A DNA stretch of 64,000 bases from Anisodus tanguticus. Lineage: Eukaryota > Streptophyta > Magnoliopsida > Solanales > Solanaceae. The translations under genes were made by a program, and so were the position numbers. Below, one piece after another: positions 33,403 through 44,590 of this stretch. The notes beneath the pieces were generated by a model. That model was not told the DNA's origin and did not search any database. It was given only the letters and a program-made list of their open reading frames with translations. The stretch covers positions 15,186,501 to 15,250,500 of the forward strand of contig CM067551.1 of NCBI GenBank assembly GCA_034509755.1, read 5' to 3'. Position 1 is the first letter of the stretch. Every line of letters starts with the position of its first letter.

Positions 33403-36003
33403 TTATAGTTTGGGTTTTAAGCCCATTCCCCTAGACATGCAGAACATCTGATCTTTGGGTAAGCCCTTTATCAATGGGTCCGCTATGTTATCCTTTGATT
33501 TTATGTAATCAATGAATATTATACCCGTGGTGATCAGCTGCCTAACGGTCTTATGCCTCCGTCGAATATGACGAGATTTGTTGTTGTACATAGAACTCTG
33601 TGCTCTTCCTAGAGCCGACTGACTATCACAGTGGATCATTACATAAGGTACGGGTTGTCCCAACAAGAAACATCCTCTAAGAAGTCGTGAAGCCACTCAG
33701 CTTCTTCTCCTATTTTGTCTAAAGCGATAAACTCTGATTCCATCGTGGATCGGGCGATGCAAGTTTGCTTAGAGGATTTCCAAGACACAGCCCCACCACC
33801 AATTGTAAATACATACCCACTAGTGGACATGGTGTTCTCTATATCAGATATCCAGTTTGCATCACTGTACCCCTCTAGTACAACTGGATATCTCGAATAA
33901 TGCAACTCGTAAGTTAGCGTGTATTTCAGATATTGAAGTACCCGATTCAACGCCTTCTAGTGATCATCACTCGGATTACGGGTAAACCTAGCCGACTTGT
34001 TGACTGCATAAGTAATATCAGGTCGGGTGCAGTTTGTTATGTAAATCAAACTTCCGATCCCCTGTGAATATTGCTCCTGGAATATGGGTGCACCATGATT
34101 TTTATCAAGCTTTTGATTTCTATCCATTGGTGACTTTATAGGCGAACTGTCAAACATCTCGAATTTTCTCAAAACATCCTTGATGTAGTGAGACTGAGAT
34201 AAGACCAGTCCGTCAGACGTCTTAGAGATTTTTATCCCTAAGATGACATCTGCGATGTCCATATCCTTCATGTCGAAGCATTATTTCAATATGTTCTTAG
34301 TCTCTAGTATCATTCTAGGACTGCTCCATGTGATCAACATGTCATCTACATACATGCATATCATGACGAACGAATCAGAGTTACCTTTCATGTAGACACA
34401 TTTGTCACACTCATTAATGGCGAAACCCTTCGATAGTAGAGTACTATCAAATTTTTCATGCCATTGCTTCGGGGATTGTTTCAGCCCGTACAGAGATTTG
34501 ACAAGCCGATAGACTTTCTTCTCTTGCCCTGGAACCACATACCCCTGGGTTGTTCCATATAAATTTCTTCTTCCAAATTACCATTTAGGAAGACTGTCTT
34601 AACATCCATTTGATGTATCTCAAGGTCACGTAATGCTGCGATCACAATGAATACTCGTATGGACGTCATCCGAGACACCGGGGAGTACGTGTCAAAGTAG
34701 TCAAGGCATTCTTCTTGCCGATAGCCCTTGACTACCAACCTGGACTTGTACTTATCTATAGACCCATATGTTTTATACTTCCATTTGAGTATCCATTTAC
34801 AACCCAACGGTTTATTTTTCGGAGGAAGATCAACCAACTTCCAAGTATGATTATGCAGAATGAAGTCTATTTCACTCTCAATAGCTTCTTTCCAGAGCGG
34901 TGCCTCTGGAGTTGATAATGCTTCTGCAATTGTCCTTGATTCATCAACCATATAAGCTACAAATTTAGAACTGAAGGATTTATCCTTCCTGGCCTTTTAC
35001 TTCGCCTTAGTTCCATTTCTCGAGTCTCCAATTTCAGAGAGTCTAGAACACTAGATTCTGGATATTCAGTCACTTCGAGGTCCACTAGATATGAACCATC
35101 TAGATCCGGGCCGTCAACAACTCCAGGTTCCTGAGAGTTTTGTTTATAACTTCGTTTGCGAGAGGTTATGTCTTTTTCCTTTCTAGGAAAGGTATCTTCA
35201 AAGAATTGAGCATTCCTTGATTCCATGATTGTACCCCCGTGGATATCTGGAATATCTGACTTATGCACTAAGAAGAGATAAGCACTACTATTATTTGCAT
35301 ATCCGATGAAAATGCAATCTACAGTCTTAGGCCCAATCTTGACCTGCTTTGGCTTGGGTACTTTAACCTTTGCCAAACAACCCCACACCTTTAAATATTT
35401 ATAGGTGGATTTCTTTCCCTTCCATGATTCATATAGAGTTTTGTCCTTACCCTTATGTGGGACTTTGTTAAGAATTATATTAGCGGTAAGGACGGCTTCT
35501 CCACACATGTTTTGGGAAAGATCGAAATTGATGAGCAAGGCATTCATCATTTCCTTCAATGTGCGGTTCTTACGTTCCACCACACCGTTCGACTGAGGTG
35601 AGTATGGAGCCGTCGTTTGATGAACAATGCCTGATTTGGCACAATATTTCTCAAATGACGCTACGTATTCTCCCCCTCTATCACTACGAATAGATTTAAT
35701 CTGCATGCTTAGTTGGTTCTCAACTTCTGCTTTGTAACGTCGGAACGCTTCAAAGGCTTCATCTTTACTTTACAACAAGTAAAGGTAACAATACCTTGTG
35801 CTATCATCAATGAATGTCACAAAGTACTTGTTCCCCCTAGTTTATGCATACTTCAAATCACATATATCTGTATGAATAAGTTCTAGAAGAGCGGTATTCC
35901 TTTCGACGGATCGAAAAGGAAGCTTTGTGAGTTTTGCCTCTACGCACACCTCACACTTATATTGGGGGTTTACATCGATAGACGACAATAACTCCAACTT
36001 TAC
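33403..36003 (-). pseudogene. Cop3 integrase, reverse transcriptase and RNase H
   Basis: Minus strand. The integrase (35706-34957) keeps Asp in IKSIRSDRGGEY and Glu in SNGVVERKNRTLKEM; the first acidic residue lies upstream in a broken frame (35710-36003). RT is at 34951-33957 in three frames: NHTWKLVDLPP, YKSRLVVKGYRQ, HQMDVKTVFLNG, KSLYGLKQSPKQWH and the catalytic MYVDDM. RNase H at 33950-33403 has STSGYVFTIGGGAVSW, CIARSTMESEFIALD and MIHCDSQSALG. Frameshifts lie near 34510, 34275 and 33650. The order integrase before RT is diagnostic of Ty1/copia. Confidence 0.92.
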
Positions 36004-36021
36004 CAACCTTTGGATGGACTT

Positions 36022-37557
36022 TTAATTGACATGTCCTAATCTATGATGCGATAAATTAGAGGACTCAAGCAAGTAAGAAGAAGCTTCAATATTATTGCTT
36101 GTACGTAATACATACATAGTGTTAACTTTGAAGCGGCCTTCACAGACGAATCTTCTTCCCATAAACGTTTCATTCCTAGTGATTACAAATTTATTGGACT
36201 CAAACACTAGCCTAAAACCAACATTAACCAATAAATGACTTAAAATTAAATTTCTTCTAATCTCATGAACATGCATCACCTCCTTCAGAGTGAGCTCCTT
36301 TCCAGAAGTTATCTTCAGGACTACCTTTCCTACCCCCAGCACGTCAAGAGAAGCATTGTTGCCCATGAACAACTTTTTGTTTGTAACCGGTGTATAAGTG
36401 GAGAAGGCATCTCTATTGGAACAGATGTGTCTTGTAGCAACTGTGTCCATCCACCATTGCATGGGATTCTCAACAAGGTTTGCTTGTAGCACCACCGCTG
36501 AGAACTCCTCAATCATGTCGTCCAGAAACATGTCTTTGACGACGTTAACCTGTGCCTTGCCCTTAGCATTGGCCTTCTCTTGTTGCTCAGTCTTGAGCTT
36601 GCGGCAGTCCTTGATCATGTGACCAGGTTTCCCACAGTGGTGACAGTTTCCTTTGACCTTCTCCGCCGCTTGGGTCTTGCCGTCTTTCTGGAACTTGCGC
36701 TACTTGCTTGGGTTCCCTTTGGCCTCAGCCAGATTTGCCTTTACTCAGCGGGTTGTTTACCCCTGGGCAAGGCCTTCTTATTATCTTCCTGAATTTGGAG
36801 TTTGATAATAAGTTCTTCAAAGGTCATTTCCTTTGTTTTGAGTTTTAAGTAACTCATAAACTCATTCCACGAGAGAGGTAACTTTTCAATCAGTGATGCA
36901 ACCAAAAACTGCTCATTTGGTTTCATACCTTCCAAATCCATGTGATGTAGAATCATTTGGAATTCCTGGACTTGGGACATCACTGTTTTACTATCCACTA
37001 TTTGAAATTTCAAAAAATTTCCAACGATGAATTTCTTAGTACCTACATCTTGTGCGTGTACTTCTGCAGTTTCTCCCACAACTCTTTGGAAGTACCTACG
37101 GTGCAATACACCGTGTAGAGAGGGTCTGATAAGTAGTTAATTATATAGTTCATACATATGAAATCACTATGACTCCATGCATCAAGAACCATCTTCATGC
37201 CATTAATGACATGGATACCTAGGCCCCTTCAGTCGTTTCAGTAGGCGAAGGGTCCATTTCATCTCCAGCTTGTGGAGGATCTTATGTTAGGAAATGAGTC
37301 ATTCCCATAACAGTCAAATATAATAGCATCTTCTGTTGCCATCTCTTGAAGTTAAAGCCCATGAACTTTTCAGGGCGTTCATGGTGGAATCCAGCGGGAG
37401 GAACAACAATGTTCCCTTGAGCAGCAGTAAAGGCGTTGGATGAGCTTTGAGAAATCGGAAAGGCATTAGGTGTGCCTTGAGCTATGGGGAAGGCAGAGGG
37501 ATTGCCTTGAGTAGCAGCATCAGTAGAATCAGAAGCAATTCATTCTCTTCCAGTCAT
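36022..37557 (-). pseudogene. Cop3 gag and protease
   Basis: On the minus strand an ATG at 37557 opens gag, but a TGA follows after five codons. The same frame then shows repeated AFPIAQG/AFPISQS-like words and the Gag region EKFMGFNFKRWQQKM, with further stops near 37290 and 37230. Gag continues at 37106-36741 (GTKKFIVGNFLKFQIVDSK, ALPRGK). The zinc knuckle CHHCGKPGHMIKDC is intact near 36650-36605. Protease follows in the 36618-36022 frame; its triad reads DTV instead of DTG (WWMDTVATRHIC), which should inactivate it. The GAG-pre-integrase motif LSHHRLGHVN ends at a stop at 36022. Confidence 0.87.
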
Positions 37558-37577
37558 CTTTCTAGGTACTTACAACA

Positions 37578-37591
37578 AATCTTGTCTTAAA
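37578..37591 (-). promoter_or_regulatory. Cop3 candidate primer-binding site, complementary to its own LTR
   Basis: In the sense direction the 5' LTR ends CCCACA, then AT, then TTTAAGACAAGATT. This is the place of the primer site but does not match initiator Met tRNA. It is an exact 14-base reverse complement of LTR bases 37740-37753 (and of the same segment in the left LTR, 31998-32011). Self-priming by the element's own RNA is one reading; a folding element, or priming by an unrecognised tRNA, are others. Confidence 0.5.
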
Positions 37592-37593
37592 AT

Positions 37594-38514
37594 TGTGGGA
37601 TACAACAATTGTAGGAAACGGAAGTAAGTAAATATTACAATTGCTAGAAAGGATAATCTAAACATTATCATAAAACTGGAAATCAAGTATGAAACAAACT
37701 CCTTGTGTGATTTGCTGAGTCGAGTGATGACACTCTGTCTTTAAGACAAGATTGCCCCGTATATCTCCTTTTACGTTATTGGGCAAAAGTCTCTCAAGAT
37801 ATTACAACAACTTAACAATTGAGCATAGGAAACTCAAGTGTCACTCTTGAAGAACTTTGAGTATAGTGACTTTGCTAGAGAGGAAGAAGATGAATTCAGA
37901 AAAATCTGGAGTATTTTCTAAGTGTTGTGTAGTCTTCTTCAATTGAGCCAAAGGCCTCAATTTATAGTGTAAGGAGATGACCCTCAACTAGCCAACTAAT
38001 GGCCTTCAATAGCCATGTAATGTCACTTACTGAGAGGGGTTACATTCAGCCAAATAATGGTTGAATTCATGTGCCAAGTAATGGAGATTCAATGCTCCAA
38101 AACTAGCCCAAAGGTCAGAACTTTCCAACTTTCCGTCGCAGCATTTTGCCTCCGAAGCATCGCGGCTCTACTAACTGGCCACCCAATTAGCGCCGCGACA
38201 CTCCATGGGAGGCGCCGCCTCGGCTCCGATGGGCTGCGCCGCGGCGACTTCGAACTCGTTTCATCTTACACTTCGTACACTTCTTTCTTCGTTTACCAAT
38301 GTGGAATACTTTGTCATTTGACCAATAACCGTCCATCATTCTATGTCTCAAATGTATTACATACGTACCAATATCTCTTTCACTAATGAAATTTGCGATA
38401 CTTGGCACTTTGCGTGCACGTGTGTGGAAACGACGTTTTCGATGTGCGGGGCCCCAATTATTTGAGTCATAAATAATGAGATATACTTAATTCCACATTA
38501 GTAAATTTCCAACA
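37594..38514 (-). repeat. Cop3 5' LTR (right), 921 bp
   Basis: Same termini as the left LTR (TGTGGGATAC ... TTTCCAACA). The minus-strand TATA-like motif is at about 37957-37967. The segment TTTAAGACAAGATT (37740-37753) is exactly complementary to bases 37578-37591 just outside this LTR at the primer-site position. Confidence 0.93.
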
Positions 38515-38567
38515 GAAGAATCATCCCCAGGCGAACTCCGTCATTGATCACCATATCTCATTGTTAA

Positions 38568-39821
38568 AGGTCTGTTTTGAAAGCCACATGATAATTGGAA
38601 TTGGTGTAACTACTAGGTTGTAATTACACAGCCTAGTAATTACATAGCATAGTAATTACGAGGACATGTTCGTTTGTCATAACATAATTACAGTGTAATT
38701 ACAAACATATTGTTTGATTGTACATGTGTAATTATATAGTTAGATTAGTTTAAAAATAAAAATTAATACCTGACAAATGATTTATTAAATTAGATATTTA
38801 AGATAGATATTTTTTCTTGAAAATATATTAATTAATAATCACATATTTGTAAATAATATTATAAAAGTAATAGTACATTTTTAAATTAATTAATTATAAA
38901 ATTAAAAGCACACATTTTGGAAGAACATCATTGGTTGTATAAATGTTTGACAAAAATATTAATATTAATATATATAATATCATAACACTATTTAAATGTT
39001 TGACAAAAAAATAATCTATCAATTGTAAGTGGAAAATGAATAATATGCAATGTAAAACAACAAGTGAATAATACTAAAGCAAATAAAGTGAAATCGCAAA
39101 TATAACATAAATTTAAAATTTTAAAAATAATAATTTAACATGATACTTTTATGTCAAATTCCAACGTAAAATAACATAAGTTCTAACATAACTTAAGTAA
39201 ATATAATTCAAAAGAAAGTGAAAACATTTATAAGTCTATAACCTCATTAAACAATGAAATTCTACTTTAATAACATAACTCGTTATATGTCAAGTTTGTT
39301 AATGACTCATTCTTTCTAATATTAGAAAGTGTAATTTCAAAAATTAGAATAATAACGTAGTTACGCTAAATGAAGAAAATAAAAAAATATTTAAAAAATA
39401 CGAGCAATTACATGGAATCACAAGACGTAAAGGTTGGGAAATGAGAAGAAAGAAAATAAAAGATAATAATATAAAAAATATTTTACAAATAAAAATAACT
39501 TAAAATGTAAAAATAAAAATTGAAATATTTCTTAAAAATAAAATGAAATTAAAATAATAAAAATAAAAAATAAATTAATAAGAAAAGAATTTAAAATAAA
39601 AAGAAAAGAAATTAAAAGTAACCTTGTAATTACAAAGTGTAATTACACCCAATTCTCCCCCCCCCCCCCCCCCCGAGAATTGGAGTGTGTAATTACCCAT
39701 CCCAATTACACCTAATTACATACTGACAATGTAATTACATGGTCTGTCAAACATGTCAAATTGTGTAATTACGCTTAATTACACTCAATTTTAATTAAAT
39801 GATGTCTTTCCAAACAGGCCC
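38568..39821. mobile_element. PIF/Harbinger (Tourist-like) non-autonomous element, 1254 bp
   Basis: Ends read AGGTCTGTTTTGAAAG and, on the other strand, GGGCCTGTTTGGAAAG: 16-base inverted repeats with three differences. They are flanked by the 3-bp TAA (38565-38567 and 39822-39824), the kind of duplication used by PIF/Harbinger. The interior is AT-rich and non-coding. Both subterminal regions hold several copies of the palindrome GTAATTAC. A run of about 17 C bases lies near 39658-39674. Confidence 0.75.
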
Positions 39822-39824
39822 TAA

Positions 39825-40345
39825 ACTAAAGCGAATACTTGAAATGCTAGTAATAAAGTCAGGAATTTTAATGAAAACAGCGGAATCCAAAAGTACAAGT
39901 CTAATAAGTCATTCATATCCCGAAATTAGACCGTCAAGGAGAACTACTTAGACTGAATACATAATTAGTAAGTATACATTAATTATATATTTATAAATAG
40001 AAATTATGCGTTGATTATACATTAATTATACATAAATTATATAATAATAATATATTCTCTATACATATACTTTAGCTATACATATTCTATAAGATAATAT
40101 ACCGTTTCTATACGTGTGATATTTTTTTATACATATACAGTAGTGATACATTTTTTATACAGATGATACAATAGTAATACATATACAACAATGATACACT
40201 TTATATACATATGTTGGAATTAGTTAAAAATGGCTAGGAAATGAAATTATTTTGAAAAGACAAAAAAAAACCTTTAAGATTCTTGGATCACCGGATGTCA
40301 ATAGTTTCACCTTGATGACCGTTTATGTCCTTATCCTAAAAAAAG
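39825..40345. other. AT-rich gap with loose ATACATAT repeats
   Basis: No gene is seen. From about 40020 to 40215 there are many irregular copies of ATACATAT, ATACATTT and ATGATACA words, a degenerate microsatellite-like tract. Confidence 0.5.
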
Positions 40346-40349
40346 TATG

Positions 40350-41121
40350 GGTCTCACAAGCTTGTTTTTAAACATAAAATAAAAAAGACATTATTAAAGT
40401 CTATATTTTTCTTTATTGGGATGCTTAGCTAAAAGAAAATTACAACCTAAAAATAAAATTGAATCCTAAAAAGGCATTACTTTTGCAAATATTTGCAAAA
40501 CTGTGATAAAGACATTTGAAACGTGATGCCATTCTAGGTGGTTTGTTTTTATCAAATTCAAATTAAAAAATGTTATTTCAATTCAAATATTTTTATTATT
40601 CAATATAAATTCAAAAATTTATATCTGTGGATTCCCTTTTAATTCAAAAAATCCTCTACATAGAAATAGAAAGAAAAGATTAGAAAAAGAAATTGGTATT
40701 TATTTCTATAATATTAGTCCAACAAAGTCGTAAAAATTGTTTATTTAGTTCTGCTAGTACCTCTAGCTATGCTGAAAGGGGGAAAAAAAGAAGAAGTAGA
40801 CATGGCGAATTGACATACCAAATGGATTTGATGTGCTCCGTATTTTTTTTGAAATGTAATTGTTTATCGGCTTACTTTAAATTAGATTGGATCCTAATAT
40901 GCAAGAACTTCAATTAAAAATTATAATGAGAGCAAAGAGAGACCTTGGAGTAACTAAAAGTTTCAACACAAGATTTGTTAGGATGCCGTCAAAGTTTGAA
41001 ATTCGGAGATCTTTTTAGGTTTAATTTCCTTTTAACTAAGCATCCTAATAAGGAAAATTGTAAACTTTAATAATGCCTTTTTTATTTTATGTTTCAAAAC
41101 AAGCTCGTGGAACTCATGAGT
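40350..41121. repeat. Long inverted repeat, arms about 110 bp, spacer about 550 bp
   Basis: The left arm (about 40352-40466) and the reverse complement of the right arm (about 41012-41118) share ACAAGCTTGTTTT / ACGAGCTTGTTTT, AAACATAAAATAAAAAA, the block around CATTATTAAAGT, then GGATGCTTAG and AACCTAAAA, with scattered differences. The spacer is AT-rich and non-coding. Long terminal inverted repeats of this kind fit a Mutator-like non-autonomous element, but I could not see a convincing 9-bp duplication. Confidence 0.68.
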
Positions 41122-41730
41122 TCACTTACCAAACAATGAACTAGCCTCACGTAAGTAATGCTAATTATGTGACTCACAAAATAAAATTTATCGGGTGCTT
41201 GGGATCATTCGAAGTCTACGTTGAGAACTTTAGTTAATGAGATCTCATTGATTATAAATCAATACGCACTAATTATCAATCGTACGGACCATTCATAGAT
41301 TATTATATTTTGGGCTGAAAGGTCCTGCTTATATTACATTAAATAAAAGTAGGACATGGAGGATTGTCGTGATGTACCATAAGCACATTAGTACAATAGT
41401 CCATGTGGTCATTTCGATCAATATTGGTATTACTACATGACAAAAACGATGAAGTGGACGCAGTATTAATTTGCGCAGGCAAGAGTTGTATATAAGTTCC
41501 TCTCGTTATCAGCATTCAAAATTGAGGTAGTAAAGGATGGTCGATGCTAGAGAACGTGCAAGTTCAAAATTGTAGAAGTTGAATCATGCTTTGCCAGCAA
41601 GTCTGCCCGTTGATTTTGCACCCCGTACAGAGTGTCAAGATCCAAAATTTTCACTCAAAAGGTTTGAAAAAAATAACAAAAGTTAAATATAAAAATAAAT
41701 TTTGTCCCTGAGAATCAAATCTAGGATACT
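41122..41730. other. Gap, no gene seen
   Basis: Mixed AT-rich sequence between the inverted repeat and Cop4, without an element end or protein I can recognise. Confidence 0.5.
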
Positions 41731-41732
41731 AG

Positions 41733-42329
41733 TAAAATATGGTATTAATAAGATGAAATACAGACACCGAATTGTTGTTCTCTGACTTCAAGGTTATGCA
41801 TGCAGATTCTTTTAGACAATTATTTCGACCCTTCCCAATAAATTGGCGAGTACAATAGGTTTCAGAAATATTGCCTTCAGGATACAATGAAGCCCTAACA
41901 ATGATGTTGAATTCAAAATTTGTACTCCCTTGATCCAACCAAGAACACACAATATGAAGTTTCTGATGATGCTTAGGGAAGAAAAGAAAACAAAAGTTTT
42001 GATTATTTTCAACAGAAGTTTTGATTCTTTTCAAAAGAAGTTTTGGTTCTTTTCAACAGAAGTTTTGATTCTTTTTCAACAGAGGTTTTGATTCTTTTTC
42101 ATATCTATTTTCGAATGAGAAATCTTTACTACTTATAGAGATTTCGCATCCATTGGTGATGCTTTTTCATCACCAACAGACACCACCAAGAGGCATCAAC
42201 GGTGGCTATTGGGAAATGTTGCATTTGTTCAAATTCAAAATAAATATGAATTATGTTAACAGACTCCCCCTAAATTTGAAGGGGTATCACATCAATGATG
42301 GCTTTTGATTTTGCTGAAAATATCCAACA
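41733..42329 (-). repeat. Cop4 3' LTR (left)
   Basis: It matches 46971-47570 almost throughout and ends ATATCCAACA. A run of repeated AAGTTTTGATTCTTTT units (about 42005-42095) differs in copy number from the right LTR. A minus-strand TATA-like CTATAAGTA is near 42130-42140. Confidence 0.92.
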
Positions 42330-43204
42330 TTCTCCCCCTATTTTTTAAAATAAAAAAACATAAAATAAAGTAAAATCTTTCAGAATAGATTGGCCGCATC
42401 ACTCATGTGACTGCCTACGTACCCGAGTGGGATCAAGTCAACGTAGTTCAAACAAAGTTTAGATAAAGTATCATCGTAGAAATAATTACATAAATGATAG
42501 GTATCTTTTGGATTTGAACCTTCACTTAGTGTAAGAAATTCAAAGCCTTATCGAGGTTCTATGGTGAACTAGTCTTGAACCAAGTACCCCTTGTGATAAA
42601 GCGGAATCTCTACACATATTGACTTCTTAGAATTGTGTGTTTTGTAGCTTAGCACGTTAATGGTCATGTGCTTATATCCTGAATTCATGAGTATTCTTTA
42701 GAGAACGGTCTTATTCTCATAGGAAATGACCTGATTTCCATATTCATATAGGTAAGTCTCTAAGGTGTTTCTGCGATACACTTGTAAGCAAACATAGACT
42801 TATTAAGGATTTCTATCCATCCTCAATCATGCAAAATCACTACACTAATACAGAAATGGGAAGTTTTGACTTAGTGTACCATAATCACTCTCGTAACTTG
42901 TTGGTACCCATTGAACTCTGTTTATCTTTTTCAAAACATAGGTTGGGTTTCTGTTAACCGGTGATCAACCTTCTTTCACAGACCTTTGTCCCATTTCCTC
43001 ACGCTTTATTGAAACCACTGCCTTTGGTAGACTCTTAGTAAATAGGTCTGTCAAGTTCTTCTTTGTTTCAATATAGTTAACAACAACTACTCATTTCTTG
43101 AGTATTTGTCTTACTATTTGATGTCTAAGACTTGCATGTCTTGAATTCCCATTATAAGTCTTGTATGTCTTGACTTCCCATTATAAGTCTTGTTTGAGAC
43201 ATTG

Positions 43205-44590
43205 TAGATCGTAGCTTGATTATCACAATTAATCAAGACTGCTGGAGTTGGCTTCTTCCATAATGGTATCTATATAAGTAAGTTTCTAAGTCATTCACCT
43301 CCTTACATGCATCTGCAAGTGCAATTAATTCTGACAACATTGTTGAATTAGAAATACAAGTCTGCTTCTTGGAACCCCAAGACACAGCAGCACCACCTAA
43401 TGTAAATATCCATCCTGTAGTAGACTTGGACTTGGATTCTACATTGTTCCAGTTTGCATCGTTGTATTCTTCCAATACAACGGGATAACCTTGGAAATGT
43501 AAATCATAATCTATGGTTCCTTTCAAGTAAGCCAACACTCTTAAAATTGCTTTCCAATGTTCAACTCATGGGTTACTTGAGAAACGACACAGTACTCCCA
43601 CTGCTTGGGCTTTATCTAGTCTCGTGCAATGCATAACATACATAAGACTTCCGATAATACTAGAATACTCAAGTTGTTTATGAGTCCTTCCAGTATTCTT
43701 CATTAATTTAATACTAGAATCTAAAGGAGTGGGGGTTGGTTTGTCATTGAAATGACTATACTTTTTGAGAAATTTCTCAATATAATGAGATTGGGTTAAA
43801 GCCAACTCATTTCCCTCTCTTTGGATTTTAATTCCTAAGATCACATCAGCCTCTCCTACATCTTTCATATCAAAGTTAGAATTGAGAAAATTCTTAGTTT
43901 CTTCCACACAAGATATGTCAGACCCAAAACTAAGCATATCATCAACATATAAACAGAGAATTACACATCCAGATTTAGCATGCTTACTATAGATACATTT
44001 ATCAGCATCATTAACAACAAAACCATATGCCAAAGCTACTTTGTCAAACATCTCATGCCATTGCATGGGAGCTTGCTTCAAGCCATAGAGGGATTTCACT
44101 AACTTGCAAACTTTATTCTCTTGGCCTGGTACTATAAAACCTTCAGGTTGTTCCATATATATTTCTTCTTCTAAATCACCATTTAGAAAAGCAGTTTTGA
44201 CATCCATTTGATGTATAACTAGATTGTGAATAGAAGAAAGTGCTATCAAACAACGAATAGGTGTGATGCAAGCAATAGGAACACATGTATCAAAGTAATC
44301 AATTCCATGTCTTTGTTTATAACCTTTAGCAACCAATCTTGCTTTAAATTTATCAATTGTACCATCAACATTCAATTTTCTCTTGAATATCCATTTGCAT
44401 CCTATAGGTTTAGCACCAGGAGGTAAATCAGATAACACCCAAGTTTCATTAGACAAAAGCGAATGCTTTTCATCATTGATAGTGTCTTTCCAGAAATTAG
44501 CATCTCTGGAACTCATAGCTTCAGAATAAGTTTTAGGATCATCATCAACATGCATATCATACTTGATAATGTTAAGAACTCCATTATTAT
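43205..44590 (-). pseudogene. Cop4 reverse transcriptase (frame open) and RNase H
   Basis: Minus strand. A 329-codon uninterrupted frame (44555-43566) holds nearly the whole RT: NETWVLSDLPPGAKPIGCKW, FKARLVAKGYKQ, HQMDVKTAFLNGDLEEEIYM, KSLYGLKQAPMQWHE, the catalytic CLYVDDML, then YSSIIGSLMYVMHCTR. After a stop, RNase H continues at 43538-43233 (GWIFTLGGAAVSWGSKKQTC, SNSTMLSELIALADACKE) and breaks near 43240. A stop at 44590 separates RT from the integrase end. Confidence 0.92.

Larger units (their letters stand above)
31851..38514 (-). mobile_element. Cop3: complete Ty1/copia element, 6664 bp, minus strand
   Basis: Two LTRs of 925 and 921 bp frame gag and pol on the minus strand. The 5-bp duplication GAAGA flanks it on both sides (31846-31850 and 38515-38519). 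The LTRs are clearly alike but not identical, and the coding part has several stops and frameshifts, so it is moderately old and inactive. Its sense-strand polypurine tract (AAGAGGGGAT, plus-strand 32776-32785) precedes the 3' LTR. It has no initiator-Met tRNA primer site. Confidence 0.95.

Noticed and set aside
40693..40917. A 74-codon frame between the arms of the long inverted repeat
   Set aside because: No domain, low complexity and no sign of conservation; not enough to call a gene.
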